Below, in pieces: positions 24,675 to 34,989 of a stretch of DNA of 64,000 nucleotides. The first letter of the stretch is position 1. Every line of letters begins with the position of its first letter. A model generated the notes under the pieces. That model was given only the letters and a program-made list of their open reading frames with translations, did not search any database and was not told the origin of the DNA. Source of the DNA: Avena insularis (Eukaryota; Streptophyta; Magnoliopsida; Poales; Poaceae); contig CM042685.1 of NCBI GenBank assembly GCA_023614405.1, forward strand, positions 86,418,684-86,482,683, in the 5' to 3' direction. A program made the translations under genes and the position numbers.

Positions 24675-27125
24675 ATGGGTTCCAAGGGAGATGGGTGTGA
24701 TGCTCCGGAGGTAGTCACCATGAACGATATCAAGACATTGGAAACAACCTTGATTAGTTCTATGGAAACTAATATGGAAGAGATGCGTCAAATGATAATG
24801 TGTCTCTCCCCATCTGCAGCATCACCTCCATCTGCCTCAGAGGCTACCACTCCGCAATCCAAGGAAACGGGGAAAACCGATTCCAAAGATAACGAAGTGG
24901 TTGGTGATGGCACTAGAAAGAGATCCTCGTCGAAAAAGGATAGTGGTAAGGAAGGATACAATGAGGTTTCCCATGTGTATTCTCCTGATCCACCTATCCC
25001 ACACCCACATATACATAATAGGGGTGATCCACCCAAACTTTCAGCATCTACTTTTAATCAATGGCAAGTCTGATGTGTGCAGCTCCTCCATTGAGTTGTG
25101 GAAAATCATAGAGAATGGTATTCCTGTTGGACATCCCCACAACCTAATAAGAAGAGAGGTTGTTGACAGTCAACTCAATGCTCTGTCTCTACAAATGATT
25201 CAGCTTGGTGTGGGTGACAAAGACATGCCACACATTCAACATCTTAACATAGCTAAGGAAGCTTGGGATGCCCTCACCGAGTTCTTCATTGGAAATGAAA
25301 GCATGAGAAGAAATAGATATGATTCTTTGAGTAATGTAGCTAAAGGATTCAAAATGTTGGATGGAGAAGACAACGAGGACATGTATAGGAGGATCAAGTC
25401 AATAGCCACCACTTTCAGAAATCATGGTGCCTCTCATGTTGATGATGCTTGGATCAAGCGCAAGTATGTCAGTGCTCTTATGCCATTTGAGCCCAAAGAT
25501 TTGAAGAATCTCCAAGGAAGGCATAACTACCACCTAATGACATCCAATGAGGTAATGCAAGAGATGGCAGCTTTCAAAGTGGCTGCCAAGAATGCCGAAG
25601 ATGCTCGTGCATGAGCAATGGGGATGCAAAAGGGAGTCAACGTGGCCTTGAAGACAAGTGTCTCTGATCATGATGAAGATGACATAGAAGATATGGACTG
25701 TGCCGAGGATGTAAAAAGAATTCATGGACAATACATGGCCTTCTATGCTAGAACCTTTTGGAAGGATCCAGCCAAAGCCAAATCTGATCTAGAACGCAAG
25801 AGTGGAGCATATGGAATAAAGGAAAATGGTCCCAAGCTGAGAACTCGTTTCAACTATGGAGACCGGCTACACTTTGTAGTCGAGTGTCCGTCCCACAGTA
25901 GGGAAGATAATGGAGGAAGACTCATTCTCAAGGAAAAGTCAAAGGCTCCACGCAATAAACAATTTGTAAAGAAGAATGCTCCTTTCAAGAAGCAACCAAA
26001 GATTGTTCTAGTGGCTCAAGAAGAATATTCTTCGGGAAGTGAAGATGGATACGAGGATGATAGCTCTCGAGAGGTGGCTTCTAGAGTCACCACATCTACA
26101 CCAACATCTCTCTTCGACTCTCTGAACAAAAACGTCATCAACAAGAACGCTACTTGTCTCATGGCAAGAGGTTTTGAGGTATCAACTTCCAACACTTCTT
26201 TTCCTAAGGCTATGATTGACAAGGATGATCCTACTAGTCTTAAGGTTAAAGAAGAGACTATTTCTTTGGACTATTTCTTCACTAACTTGCAAGGTGAGCA
26301 CAAAGTACATTTTGATGCTATTATGGACCAGCTGGCTCAAAATGAAGTGCTTCTTGAAGAAAAGGGCAGGATTGAAAGGGAGGATGAAATGGAAATTGCA
26401 TCCTTAAAAAATTCTCTATAATAAGTAGAGGCTCGGGTTTCTCTGGAATAGAGGCTTGAGTCTATTGAGGAGTCACATGATGAAATGATGACAAAGCTTG
26501 TTAAGGAACGTGAAAATGCAGTAGCAAAAGCAAAGATGCTAAAGAAAGAAAAGGTTGACTTTGGGGCTGCTCATGCTAGACTCTCCGAGGAATTGGAGAA
26601 ACTTGACATTGCTCACAAGGCTTTGAAAAGTGAATTCTCTATTCTCAATGAGTCGCATGATCATCTCCAAATTTAGTTATCCAAATATGATGTTCCTAGC
26701 ACATCTAAATCAACATATATTCACAAGGAAAATGCTAGGGTGGTTGATGAGCTTGTCAATAACATCACACCCAAAGGTAAGGGTGTACTTGATGATATTC
26801 TTGGCAAGCAAAGATCAAATCTTAGAAAAGAGGGACTTGGATATGTCACCAAGTCCAAGAAGAAGAATAACAATAAGAAGAAGACCATGATTGAACAAGC
26901 AAAGACAAACACCATTGAGAAGAATGTCACAAAAGAGAAAACTGACCATATTGGTTTTGCAGGGTCTCACAATCCAAATTATGAACTCTTTTGTGATTAT
27001 TATGGCGATGTGTATGCTTATTGTGTTGGTCCTTTTGATGAATATGTTGCTTGGTCTATTTGGGTTCCAAAGACCCTTGTTACTAACATGAGAGGATCCA
27101 TTGAAAAATGGGTACCTAAAACCAA
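24675..27125 (+). pseudogene. Sire gag (nucleocapsid with coiled coil), broken
   Basis: ATG at 24675 opens a 132-codon frame that ends at 25073 through a one-base frameshift. The UBN2-like Gag core continues at about 25075-25614 in another frame. TGA 25615-25617 stands where relatives have Arg, a CGA-to-TGA type change. From 25618 on one frame carries a basic segment, a damaged zinc knuckle, an acidic/serine stretch and a long coiled coil (about 26330-26670), with several stops. The knuckle near 25840-25890 has lost its first two Cys (Arg and Tyr stand there) but keeps its His and last Cys. Gag would build the particle and bind RNA. Another one-base shift near 27135 leads into protease. Confidence 0.85.
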
Positions 27126-28398
27126 GAAGAAATTCTCTTGCAGGGCTATGCTTCTGGTGGGTCTAAATGGGTGCTGGATAGTGGGTGCACTAGTCATATG
27201 ACCGGAAGCAAGGAGATCATCACGGAGATGTGACCCAATTATGATCATATTACAGTCTCCTATGGTGATAAGTCTAAATCTGAGGTATTGGGTCTTGGCA
27301 AGGTTGTGGTCGCCCACGATATCTCTCTCGTGGACGTCATGCTTGTTGAGACCCTCGGTTACAACTTACTTTCTGTTTGTTCCCTTGGTAAGATGGTCTT
27401 TGCTATTTTCATTGATGGTGATTTAGTGGTACTCTTGTGGAGCAAGCCTCTAAAGGTCGCTTTCGTTGGGTACGTCGAAAATGATCTATATGTGGTGGAA
27501 TTTTTGGGGAAAACCACTTCGGGTCCAATGTTCTTATTCGGAAAGGCTGACGTGGGCTGGATATGGCATCGCCGTTTAGCCCATGTCAACATGAGAACTT
27601 TGCAAAGTCTTCACAAGGTTGGCCACATCCTTGGACTAAAAGACAATGTTTCCTTTGCCAAAGATCGTGTTTGCAAGGCTTGTGTTGAAGGCAAAATGCA
27701 TGACTCTCCCCATAAGAGGAAAACCATTGTCTCATGTGGACTTATTTGGTCCTCCATCTAATGCTAGCCTCGGTGGGAAGAAATATTACTTGGTGATAGT
27801 TGATGATTACTCAAGATACACCTGGGTCTATTTCTTCAAGCTAAAGAGTGAGACTCAACAAACTGTCACTGATTTTGCCAATGAAGTTCAGCATCAACAC
27901 AACGTCCCCATTTTGGCAATTAGAAGTGACAACAGATCCGATTTCAAGAACTACACGTTAAATGAATTTCTAAGTGAAGAGGGGATAAGACATCAATATT
28001 CCGCTATGTACACCCCTCAACAAAATGGTGTAGCCGAGAGGAATAACCGCACTTTGATGGATATGGCTAGATCAATGTTGTCTGAATTCAAGTCTCCTTA
28101 CAACTTTTGGGCTGAAGCTATATCCACCGCTTGTCACTCATCAAATCGGCTCTACCTCCGCAAGATCTTGGACAAAACTCCATATAAAATACTTACCGAT
28201 AACAAGCCCAACATTTTATACTTCCGGGTATTCAATTGTAAGTGTTTGTTTCTCATCAAAGGAGTACGCTTGCCTAAATTTGAGTCTAAGGCTTTAGAAG
28301 GTATTTTTGTTGGTTACGGTGCGAAATGCCACACTTATAGAGCCTACAACAAGCTCTCCGGAATTGTTGTAGAATCTTGTAGTGTGAAATTCAATTAA
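27126..28398 (+). pseudogene. Sire protease and integrase
   Basis: The aspartic protease active site D-S-G-C-T has its Asp at 27177-27179. TGA 27229-27231 interrupts soon after, again at a probable CGA codon. The integrase zinc-binding region (His, His, Cys, Cys) lies at about 27567-27700. A deletion with frameshift near 27735 removes the link to the core. The core (27646-28398 frame) has the first Asp in V-D-L-F-G, the second in R-S-D-N and the Glu in G-V-A-E-R, with 35 residues between the last two, as in Copia integrases. The C-terminal GKGK-like region is altered. Confidence 0.88.
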
Positions 28399-28842
28399 AA
28401 TGATGGCTCACATGTGGGGCAAGTTGATGTTTGTGATGCAGATGTTGAAATAACCCAAGATGCCATAAGAATAATGGGAGTGGGATTTTTCCGCCCCATT
28501 GAGGAACCCCTTGTGGCGGATCGGGAAGGACAATGCTCCACTCAAGTGGAGCCCTCATCTACATAAGATCAACAAGCCCCTACTGCTGGAGAAACCTCTG
28601 CACCAACACCACAGCCTGCTTGAGATCACCTATATTCTGGGCAAAATGGTAGTCCTAGGACGGACTATCTGCCCCCTCCAAGGGGTGGACAGTCCGCCCC
28701 TGGAACTCCAACTTGCTCCAGGGGACATCATGAAGAGCAAACTAGTCAAGAAAATCCCAGGCCGGATTCTTCGGCCCCAAGGGGCGGATTATCTAGCCCT
28801 GGATATCCAAGTTCCACCAGGGTTGTTCAGGAAGAATAAAAA
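28399..28842 (+). pseudogene. Integrase-RT linker of Sire with in-frame palindromic repeats
   Basis: The linker is open apart from a few TAA/TAG/TGA stops. It contains three repeated peptide units of the P-R-(P/T)-D-(S/Y)...R-G-G-(L/Q)-S-(S/A)-P type, at about 28655-28705, 28760-28803 and 28855-28903. Each unit is written by a pair of the same palindromes that fill the LTR. The linker is Pro/Ser/Gly-rich and has no known domain. Confidence 0.7.
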
Positions 28843-30745
28843 GTGGCCACTTCTCCTAGGCCGGATAGTTCGGCCCCACCAAGGGGCGGATTGTCCAGCC
28901 CTGAAGAAACAGATCAGCAACAGTCGCCTGTTTCAAGCTCAGATCAGAATCAAGGGCAAAGCAGTGGCCAAGACAAAGATCCAAATACTGAATCAAATCC
29001 TTCTAGAAATAACAAGGAAATTGAGGCTCGTCGTAAAGCTCGCGCTGATCGGAACCTTGAGTTAAGGGGCCACACTCTTGACAAGGTTGTCGGTGATCTA
29101 AGAAGAAGTGTTTCTACTATAAGAGAATTTGCTAGCTTCTATGATCATCAAGCACACATTTTAATGGTTGAACCAAAGAAGGTCTTTGATCCTCTTGAAG
29201 ATCCCGATTGGGTGGTTGCAATGCATGAAGAACTTAATAAATTCGAGCACAACAAGGTTTGGAAGCTCGTAGAGAAATCGAAAGAATACCGCAATGTTAT
29301 CGACACCAAGTGGATTTTCAAGAACAAACAAGATGAAAATGGCATTGTTGTAAGGAATAAAGAAAAGCTAGTGGATCAAGGATTCTCGCAAGTGGAAGGC
29401 ATTGATTTCAGAGAAACTTATGCTCCTGTGGTTCGTCTTGAGTCCATCCATATCCTTCTTTCCTATGCCGCTCATCATAATTTTAAATTACATCAAATGG
29501 ATGTTAAGAGTTCTTTTGTTAATGGTCCACTACATGAGTTTGTATACGTCAAGCAACCCCCAGGATTTGAGGATCCCAAATTTCCGAACCATGTCTACAA
29601 ACTCGATAAGGCTCTGTATGGCTTTAAACAAGCCCCATGTGCGTGGTATGAGCACCTTAAAAAGCTTTTGTTAGACCGTGGATTCGAAGTTGGGCAAATC
29701 GATCCCACTCTTTTTACTAAGAAGGTTAATGGGGAGCTTTTTGTATGGCAACTATATGTAGACGACATTATTTTTGGCTCTACTAACCAAGATTTTAATG
29801 ATGAATTTTCAAAGCTTATGACTGACAGGTTTGAGATGTCTATGATGGTAGAATTGAGGTTCTTTCTTGGATTCGAGATCAAAAAACTTAGAGAGGGAAG
29901 TTTAATAAATCAAGCCATGTACATCCAAGGCATGCTCAAGAGGTTCAAGATGACGAATCTCAATGGCGTTGCTACTCCAATGCAAACTAAGTGTCATCTT
30001 GAGCTTAATCCTAAGGGTAAAGACGTGGAAAGGTATACTGATCCATGATCGGCTGTCTCCTTTACCTTTGCACATCTAGGCCCGATATCGTGTTGAGTGT
30101 AGGAGTGTGTGGAAGGTACCAAGCCGCTCCTAAAGAAAGCCACTTAGTGGCGGTCAAGAGAACCTTCCGATATTTGGTTCATTCCCCAAATTTTGGTTTA
30201 TGGTATCCCAAAGGCTCCAGTTTCTCTCTATGTGGTTACACTGATTCAGATTGGGCTGGTGAAAAAGATGATCGAAAATCAACTTCTGGTGCATGTTAAT
30301 TCTTGGGCAGATCTCTAGTCTGTTGGTCTTCGAAGAAACAAAATTGCATATCACTCTCAACCACCGAAGCTGAATATGTTGTTGCTGCAAGTGCTTGTAC
30401 GCAATTATTATGGATGAGGCAAACTTTAAAGGAATATGTTGTCAATTGTGACAAAGTGCCTATTTTATTGGACAATGAAAGTGCTATCAAAATTTCTTAC
30501 AATCCGGTGCATCATACAAGAACAAAACATATTGAGATTCTCAATCATTTCATTTCAGGATCATGTCGCTCGTGGCGATATTGCACTATCTTTTGTGAGC
30601 ACGAAGAACCAACTTGCTGATATCTTCATGAAGCCTCTTAATGAAGCAAGATTTTGTTATTTGAGTAATGAGCTAAATATCATAGATTCAAGGAGCTTGG
30701 CTGGACTACCCTTGCATAGTCACTTATTCTTCTTCATGTATTTGG
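28843..30745 (+). pseudogene. Sire reverse transcriptase and RNase H
   Basis: A 401-codon open stretch (28843-30048) holds a full Copia RT domain (RVT_2 type), with the K-W-I-F-K, L-H-Q-M-D-V-K and L-Y-G-F-K-Q-A-P motifs. The catalytic Y-V-D-D is at 29755-29766. A frameshift near 30045 is followed by the region with R-P-D-I and the RNase H domain. That domain keeps Asp in T-D-S-D-W, Glu in T-T-E-A-E-Y and Asp in L-D-N-E-S. A stop at 30297-30299 and a frameshift near 30560 break it. RT here is the best preserved part of the element. Confidence 0.9.
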
Positions 30746-31199
30746 TTTAGATGCGGGCATATACATAGGGGGAGTGTGGTCCTAATTGATTGGGCTAACC
30801 CTCCCCCATAATGTTGTAACCAAGAAAAATCATTTCGCTTAATATCAATTTGTGATATGTGGGTCATCGATGTGCATTGGTTTTGAACTCAAGATACATC
30901 TTCGTGGTGTCATGCCATGCGATCCAACATGGTGGCTTCGGCCACCGCCCTCTTCCTTGAGAAGAGTTGGTTTCTAGTGGCTCTCTTCAGGTTTTCTTGC
31001 ATATCCCTTGTTCTTATGGAAAACACACCCAATTTTGGCTTTTGGTTGATTTGTTCTTGCAAGTTTGAGTGTGTAGTACCATTTCAATTTGTTTCTCTAA
31101 ACCCAAGCCTTTTCCCTCCTTGAACCATCTATTCTTGCACACAAGTCCTTTATACACTTTCGAGGGTTTTCGCAAGGAGTGCTCCGGCCTGAATCTATG

Positions 31200-31835
31200 T
31201 TTACAGAAATTCAGAGGGGGCGGACTATCCGCCCCAAGTGGGGGCCGGATTATCCACCCTAGGCCAAATCTACCCCTTAAGGGATGGGCTCAGGGAGGAA
31301 GGGCTCTAACAGAGCAGCCAGTCCTCCCCAAACCCGTGCCCTGCCCCAAGCCGCCGGCGGAGCCTCCGCCCCTCCCCAGAGTCAATTCGACCACCGGATT
31401 CTCCGGGCCCTCCCTGGATCTTCTTCCCCATGCCTTCAGGTACCTTCTCCTCCGAGCTTTTCCTCCAATGAGTGAGGGTAACTCCATCATCCATCTCCTT
31501 TGTATGGGATTCATTGTTTTTGGTGGAAATATCGTTGTAGAAGATAATATGTGTTTCCCTTGCTTGTTAGATTCAGTAGTATTACAACCCTAGTGCCCGA
31601 TCTGTGTTGCCTTGGTGAATCTGGGCCGAACCAGAATTTTTTTGTGGAGGGCGGATTATCTGCCCCTGCCAGGGCCGGATAATTCGGCCTGGAGGTTCAC
31701 TACCTGTTCTGGTTTGTCTCAGTTGTTTACCATGCACAATTTTGGACCGTGGAATGTTTTCCTACTATTTCTAATATTCCTCTTGGACTTATGTGTGTGC
31801 TTATCCCCATGCTACCTCTCCCATTCTTTTCACAG
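31200..31835 (+). other. Leader region between Sire pol and the env-like ORF, with a probable intron
   Basis: The leader carries palindrome pairs at about 31214-31256 and 31650-31692 and no long ORF that I recognise. An ATG at 31468 starts a ten-base mini-exon that ends at 31477 before GTAACT. A pyrimidine-rich acceptor ends in CACAG at 31831-31835. The implied intron, 31478-31835 (358 bases), would join the mini-exon in the correct phase to the env-like frame. This is inference from sequence only. Confidence 0.5.
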
Positions 31836-33136
31836 GTGGTTCAAGTGCCCCTAAGACCTACAAGCATCGTCCCCGTGCCCGTTATCTCAGGCCCACTTCA
31901 AAGGGTAAGTTTGTTGATGAAACTGAGGTCCGCAGGTTGGCAAGAGAGTCCGAACGGATAGCCGAGGCAGCAAAGAAAGCCAAGAGGGTGGCATCTCGCA
32001 AGGGCAAGGGCAAGCAGTCCCGGCCCAACTACAAGGCCATGGACAACATTGAGTACTCCTCCATTCGCCAAACCGATTATTATGCCGATGCTGACAGTGA
32101 TGGTTCTCCGGAGGATTCCATGTTTTGGTGCTCTCACTTTTGGTCTTTTCATGATGATATTTATGTTCCTACTCTTGTGATCTGTGGGGATGAGCTTCAT
32201 ACCATGAAGTGGATGACCGGGACAACTATGATTCAGTCAGTCTTCCGTATCTTTGGTCAGGTCCTTGGGTATGCTTTTCATGGGCGTGACACAGCTTCTG
32301 GACACCGCATCATTTCTCCGCTCAGGCCATCCAAGGTCACTGTTCTTGATCCGTGCCTGACATATGATGGCATTGCTAGTACCTTTGCTGGCCTCTCTCC
32401 TTTGTATGCCACTCTTGTTGGCATGTTTCGGGACAACATCTCTCCAAATGGGGGAAACAATGATAAGATTCGCGGTCACCTAGTTTCCTTGCTTGCTTTT
32501 TCACATGAGTGTGCCACCAATGCTGGTGTCTATAGTTACAAGCTGGATGTTATGGATTATATCTATCATGAGATGACTGATGCCATGCTCAACCGGCTCT
32601 CCATCCTGTATGCTCCCTTTATTATGATGCTCATCAAGCACATGTTTCCACATGAGGATTTTGGTACTGGTTTGGATGGTGTTCACAAGCCCAAGAATAT
32701 CTACAACAAGGCTCAGAAGACCTCTCACCCTTCCACTGCCCCTTAGTCCTTCATGTGTGATACAAGGGCTAGTGGTCGTCATCCTGCGGTATCCCAAATG
32801 GCACGTGAGGTCAAGCAACTCAATTGGTTTCAGCGGCACATCCTTTGCATGTGAATTGATACTCACAAGGGCCAGTATGAGGAGTACAGGAGGAGCCATG
32901 ACCTAGCCCACACCCAGCAGCTCATTATCCACCATGTGTCTGGGGAAACTGGCCATCCACCACCTCCTACATCTCTAGAACCGTATGCCCAGTGGAACAT
33001 ATCAGGGATAAACTATGGAGAGATCGAGAGTCACCTATTTCCTCCACTACCGAGGGATCCTACTCCTCTGGTTGATGATGATGAGTATGACGAGGAAGGG
33101 GATGGGGATGACTACGACGAGGACGAGGAGGAATGA
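31836..33136 (+). pseudogene. Sire env-like ORF (third ORF, Sirevirus type)
   Basis: One frame runs from the acceptor to TGA 33134-33136, interrupted by only two stops: TAG 32744-32746 and TGA 32852-32854. The order is a basic Arg/Lys-rich start, a short charged helix (about 31920-32030), a globular region with aromatic M-F-W-C...F-W-S-F and many Met, Leu and Ile, and a Pro-rich part. It ends in a strongly acidic Asp/Glu tail (33075-33133). I see no clear signal peptide or fusion region, so 'env-like' rests on position and lineage. Its role in plants is unknown. Fewer lesions than in Gag-Pol suggest either chance or later loss of constraint. Confidence 0.65.
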
Positions 33137-33740
33137 TCTTCTGGGATGCTAGCATCGCTCTTCTTTCTTTTTGGCATTTCGATGCCAAGGGGGGAGAAGT
33201 AGTCCTATTAGGTCTCGGATTTGCATGGGTCGGGCACAAGCATTTGCCTCTTTATCATTTGTTTTCTCCATTTGCTTGCTTGTGACCTTTTAGTGTTGAA
33301 CATATTTGTGCTTGGTTTGTATAAGATTATGTCGTGTGATACTATTTGTGCTCGTGTGTGTATTTTTGGAATTCTAGAATTATCCTGTGGAACTATTCGT
33401 ATGGAATTCTGGATTTATCTCTGGAGTATGGAATTCTGTTGAAGGCAGATGGAATTATGGAGTTATCTATTGTTTGTTATCAATATGTTGGGATGTTTTT
33501 GAGGACTAGTACTCGCATTATTCACATTGGCTATTTTCACATCCCGGTGGTATGACTATGTTTCCTAAATCACCTTGTTTTAGTTGTCATTGTTATGAAA
33601 TTGGCTTACTCTTTAGTGTGTGCATTTGTATTCAAATGCAAATTATAAATATGCACACATTTAGGGGGAGCCTCTTTCATTTCCTTAAGGTGTTGTTAGT
33701 AGGTTTCATTGCAAATCCTAGTATTGTCATCTAACACCAA
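33137..33740 (+). other. Non-coding stretch before the Sire 3' LTR
   Basis: AT-rich, with GGGGGAGAAG at 33190-33199 and GGGGGAGCC near 33664 as extra purine-rich tracts before the main one. Multiple polypurine tracts here are a known Sirevirus trait. No ORF of note. Confidence 0.5.
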
Positions 33741-33752
33741 CAAGGGGGAGAT
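33741..33752 (+). other. Main polypurine tract of Sire
   Basis: CAAGGGGGAGAT directly before the 3' LTR start TGAAAGAAC. Confidence 0.88.
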
Positions 33753-34989
33753 TGAAAGAACATTTCATGATCCCTAGTGTTTTGTATGTTAGATAACAAT
33801 ACCAAGGATTGTTTAATGTGTGTTGAAGTGCTGCCGATCTGTACCTTGAAAAGGAGTTGGAATCTGTTTTTGGGGGGCGGATAATCCCCCCTCCCCAAAC
33901 TCAGAAGGGCGCAACCCTCAGAATGGGGGTGGAATATCCCACGGATTTTTCCGGCCAGGGCCAGAGTTTTTGCCCAGGCCGGATAATCCGCCCCTCCAGG
34001 GGGCCGGATAGTCCACCCTAGGAACTGTCTCAAAGGTTGCCAAGGCCCATCGCTCAGAGAGGGGAGCGGAGTTCCCCCGAACTTTTCGTCTCTGGGCGGA
34101 TTTCCCCAGGGGCAGATAGTCCGCCCCTTGAGGGGGAGGATAATCCACCCCCTCAAGGAGTTTTACCAAGACAAGACCGGCACGACCTTCTGTATGGGGG
34201 CAGATTTTTCCCCTAGGGCGGATAGTCCGCCCCTAGTGGGGGCGGATAATCCATCCCCAAACTTCACCAACGACCAGATCTGTGCAGGGCGTATTTAAGC
34301 CATCGTTCCCCCTCCTTCCAGAACTCTTGATTCATTCGAAAAAGTCTAGATCGGTTCTTCAAGCTTCATCCAAGAGAGCTCCACCTTCATCCACCCAAAG
34401 GCCCCATTCCTTGGGGAATCGGAGGAGGAGAACTCAATCTTCAACAACTGCAATTAAGCGCTTCATCTCCTCTCCATTCATTTGGACTATCACCAATCTA
34501 GTATTTATTGCAAATACCTAGATCCTTGCTTTTGATTATACTGATAATTCCTGTTCTTTTGACAGCTTGTTCTCATTACGGGAGCCCCCAATTAAGTTGT
34601 GGGTGTGCACCCCGGTAGAGTTGTAAAGGCACCGGTTTCCACCTAGAAGGGTACCAATAGTGGAGAAGGTGGATCAGGCCTTTCAAGGCGAGATCCATCG
34701 GGGAATAGGGTGAGGCCTATTGTGGCGTGGTGGTCTTAGAACCGCCCACCCCTCCAACGTAGATGTACTTCCCTTAACAAGGAAGGAAATGCGGTAAAAC
34801 AAATCCCTGTGTCTCTGCGTGCTCCACTACGTTTTCCTCGCTCCTCTCTTCACGTGCTTAGTAGCTAGGTTTGCATATAGGGAAATTTTCGTAGTTGCAT
34901 ATCTAGAGAATTTACTCTGTGTCAAGCCTAAAATTGAAAAAGAAGGCACCTATTCACCCCCCCTCTAGGTTCCCATACGATCCATTTCA
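33753..34989 (+). repeat. Sire 3' LTR
   Basis: Copy of 23338-24622, slightly shorter (1237 against 1285 bases). It carries the same palindrome cluster (about 33877-34256) with changes in several half-sites, and ends CATTTCA before CCTAT. Confidence 0.92.

Larger units (their letters stand above)
23338..34989 (+). mobile_element. Sire: Sirevirus-type Copia element with Gag-Pol and a downstream env-like ORF
   Basis: LTRs at 23338-24622 and 33753-34989 start TGAAAGAACATTTC and end CATTTCA. A primer-binding site is at 24625 and a polypurine tract at 33741. The Pol order is protease, integrase, RT, RNase H, as in Copia. A long extra ORF between pol and the 3' LTR, an extended Gag and dense palindromes fit the Sirevirus (SIRE/Maximus) lineage. 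Gag-Pol has many stops and frameshifts, so this copy is inactive. Confidence 0.88.
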
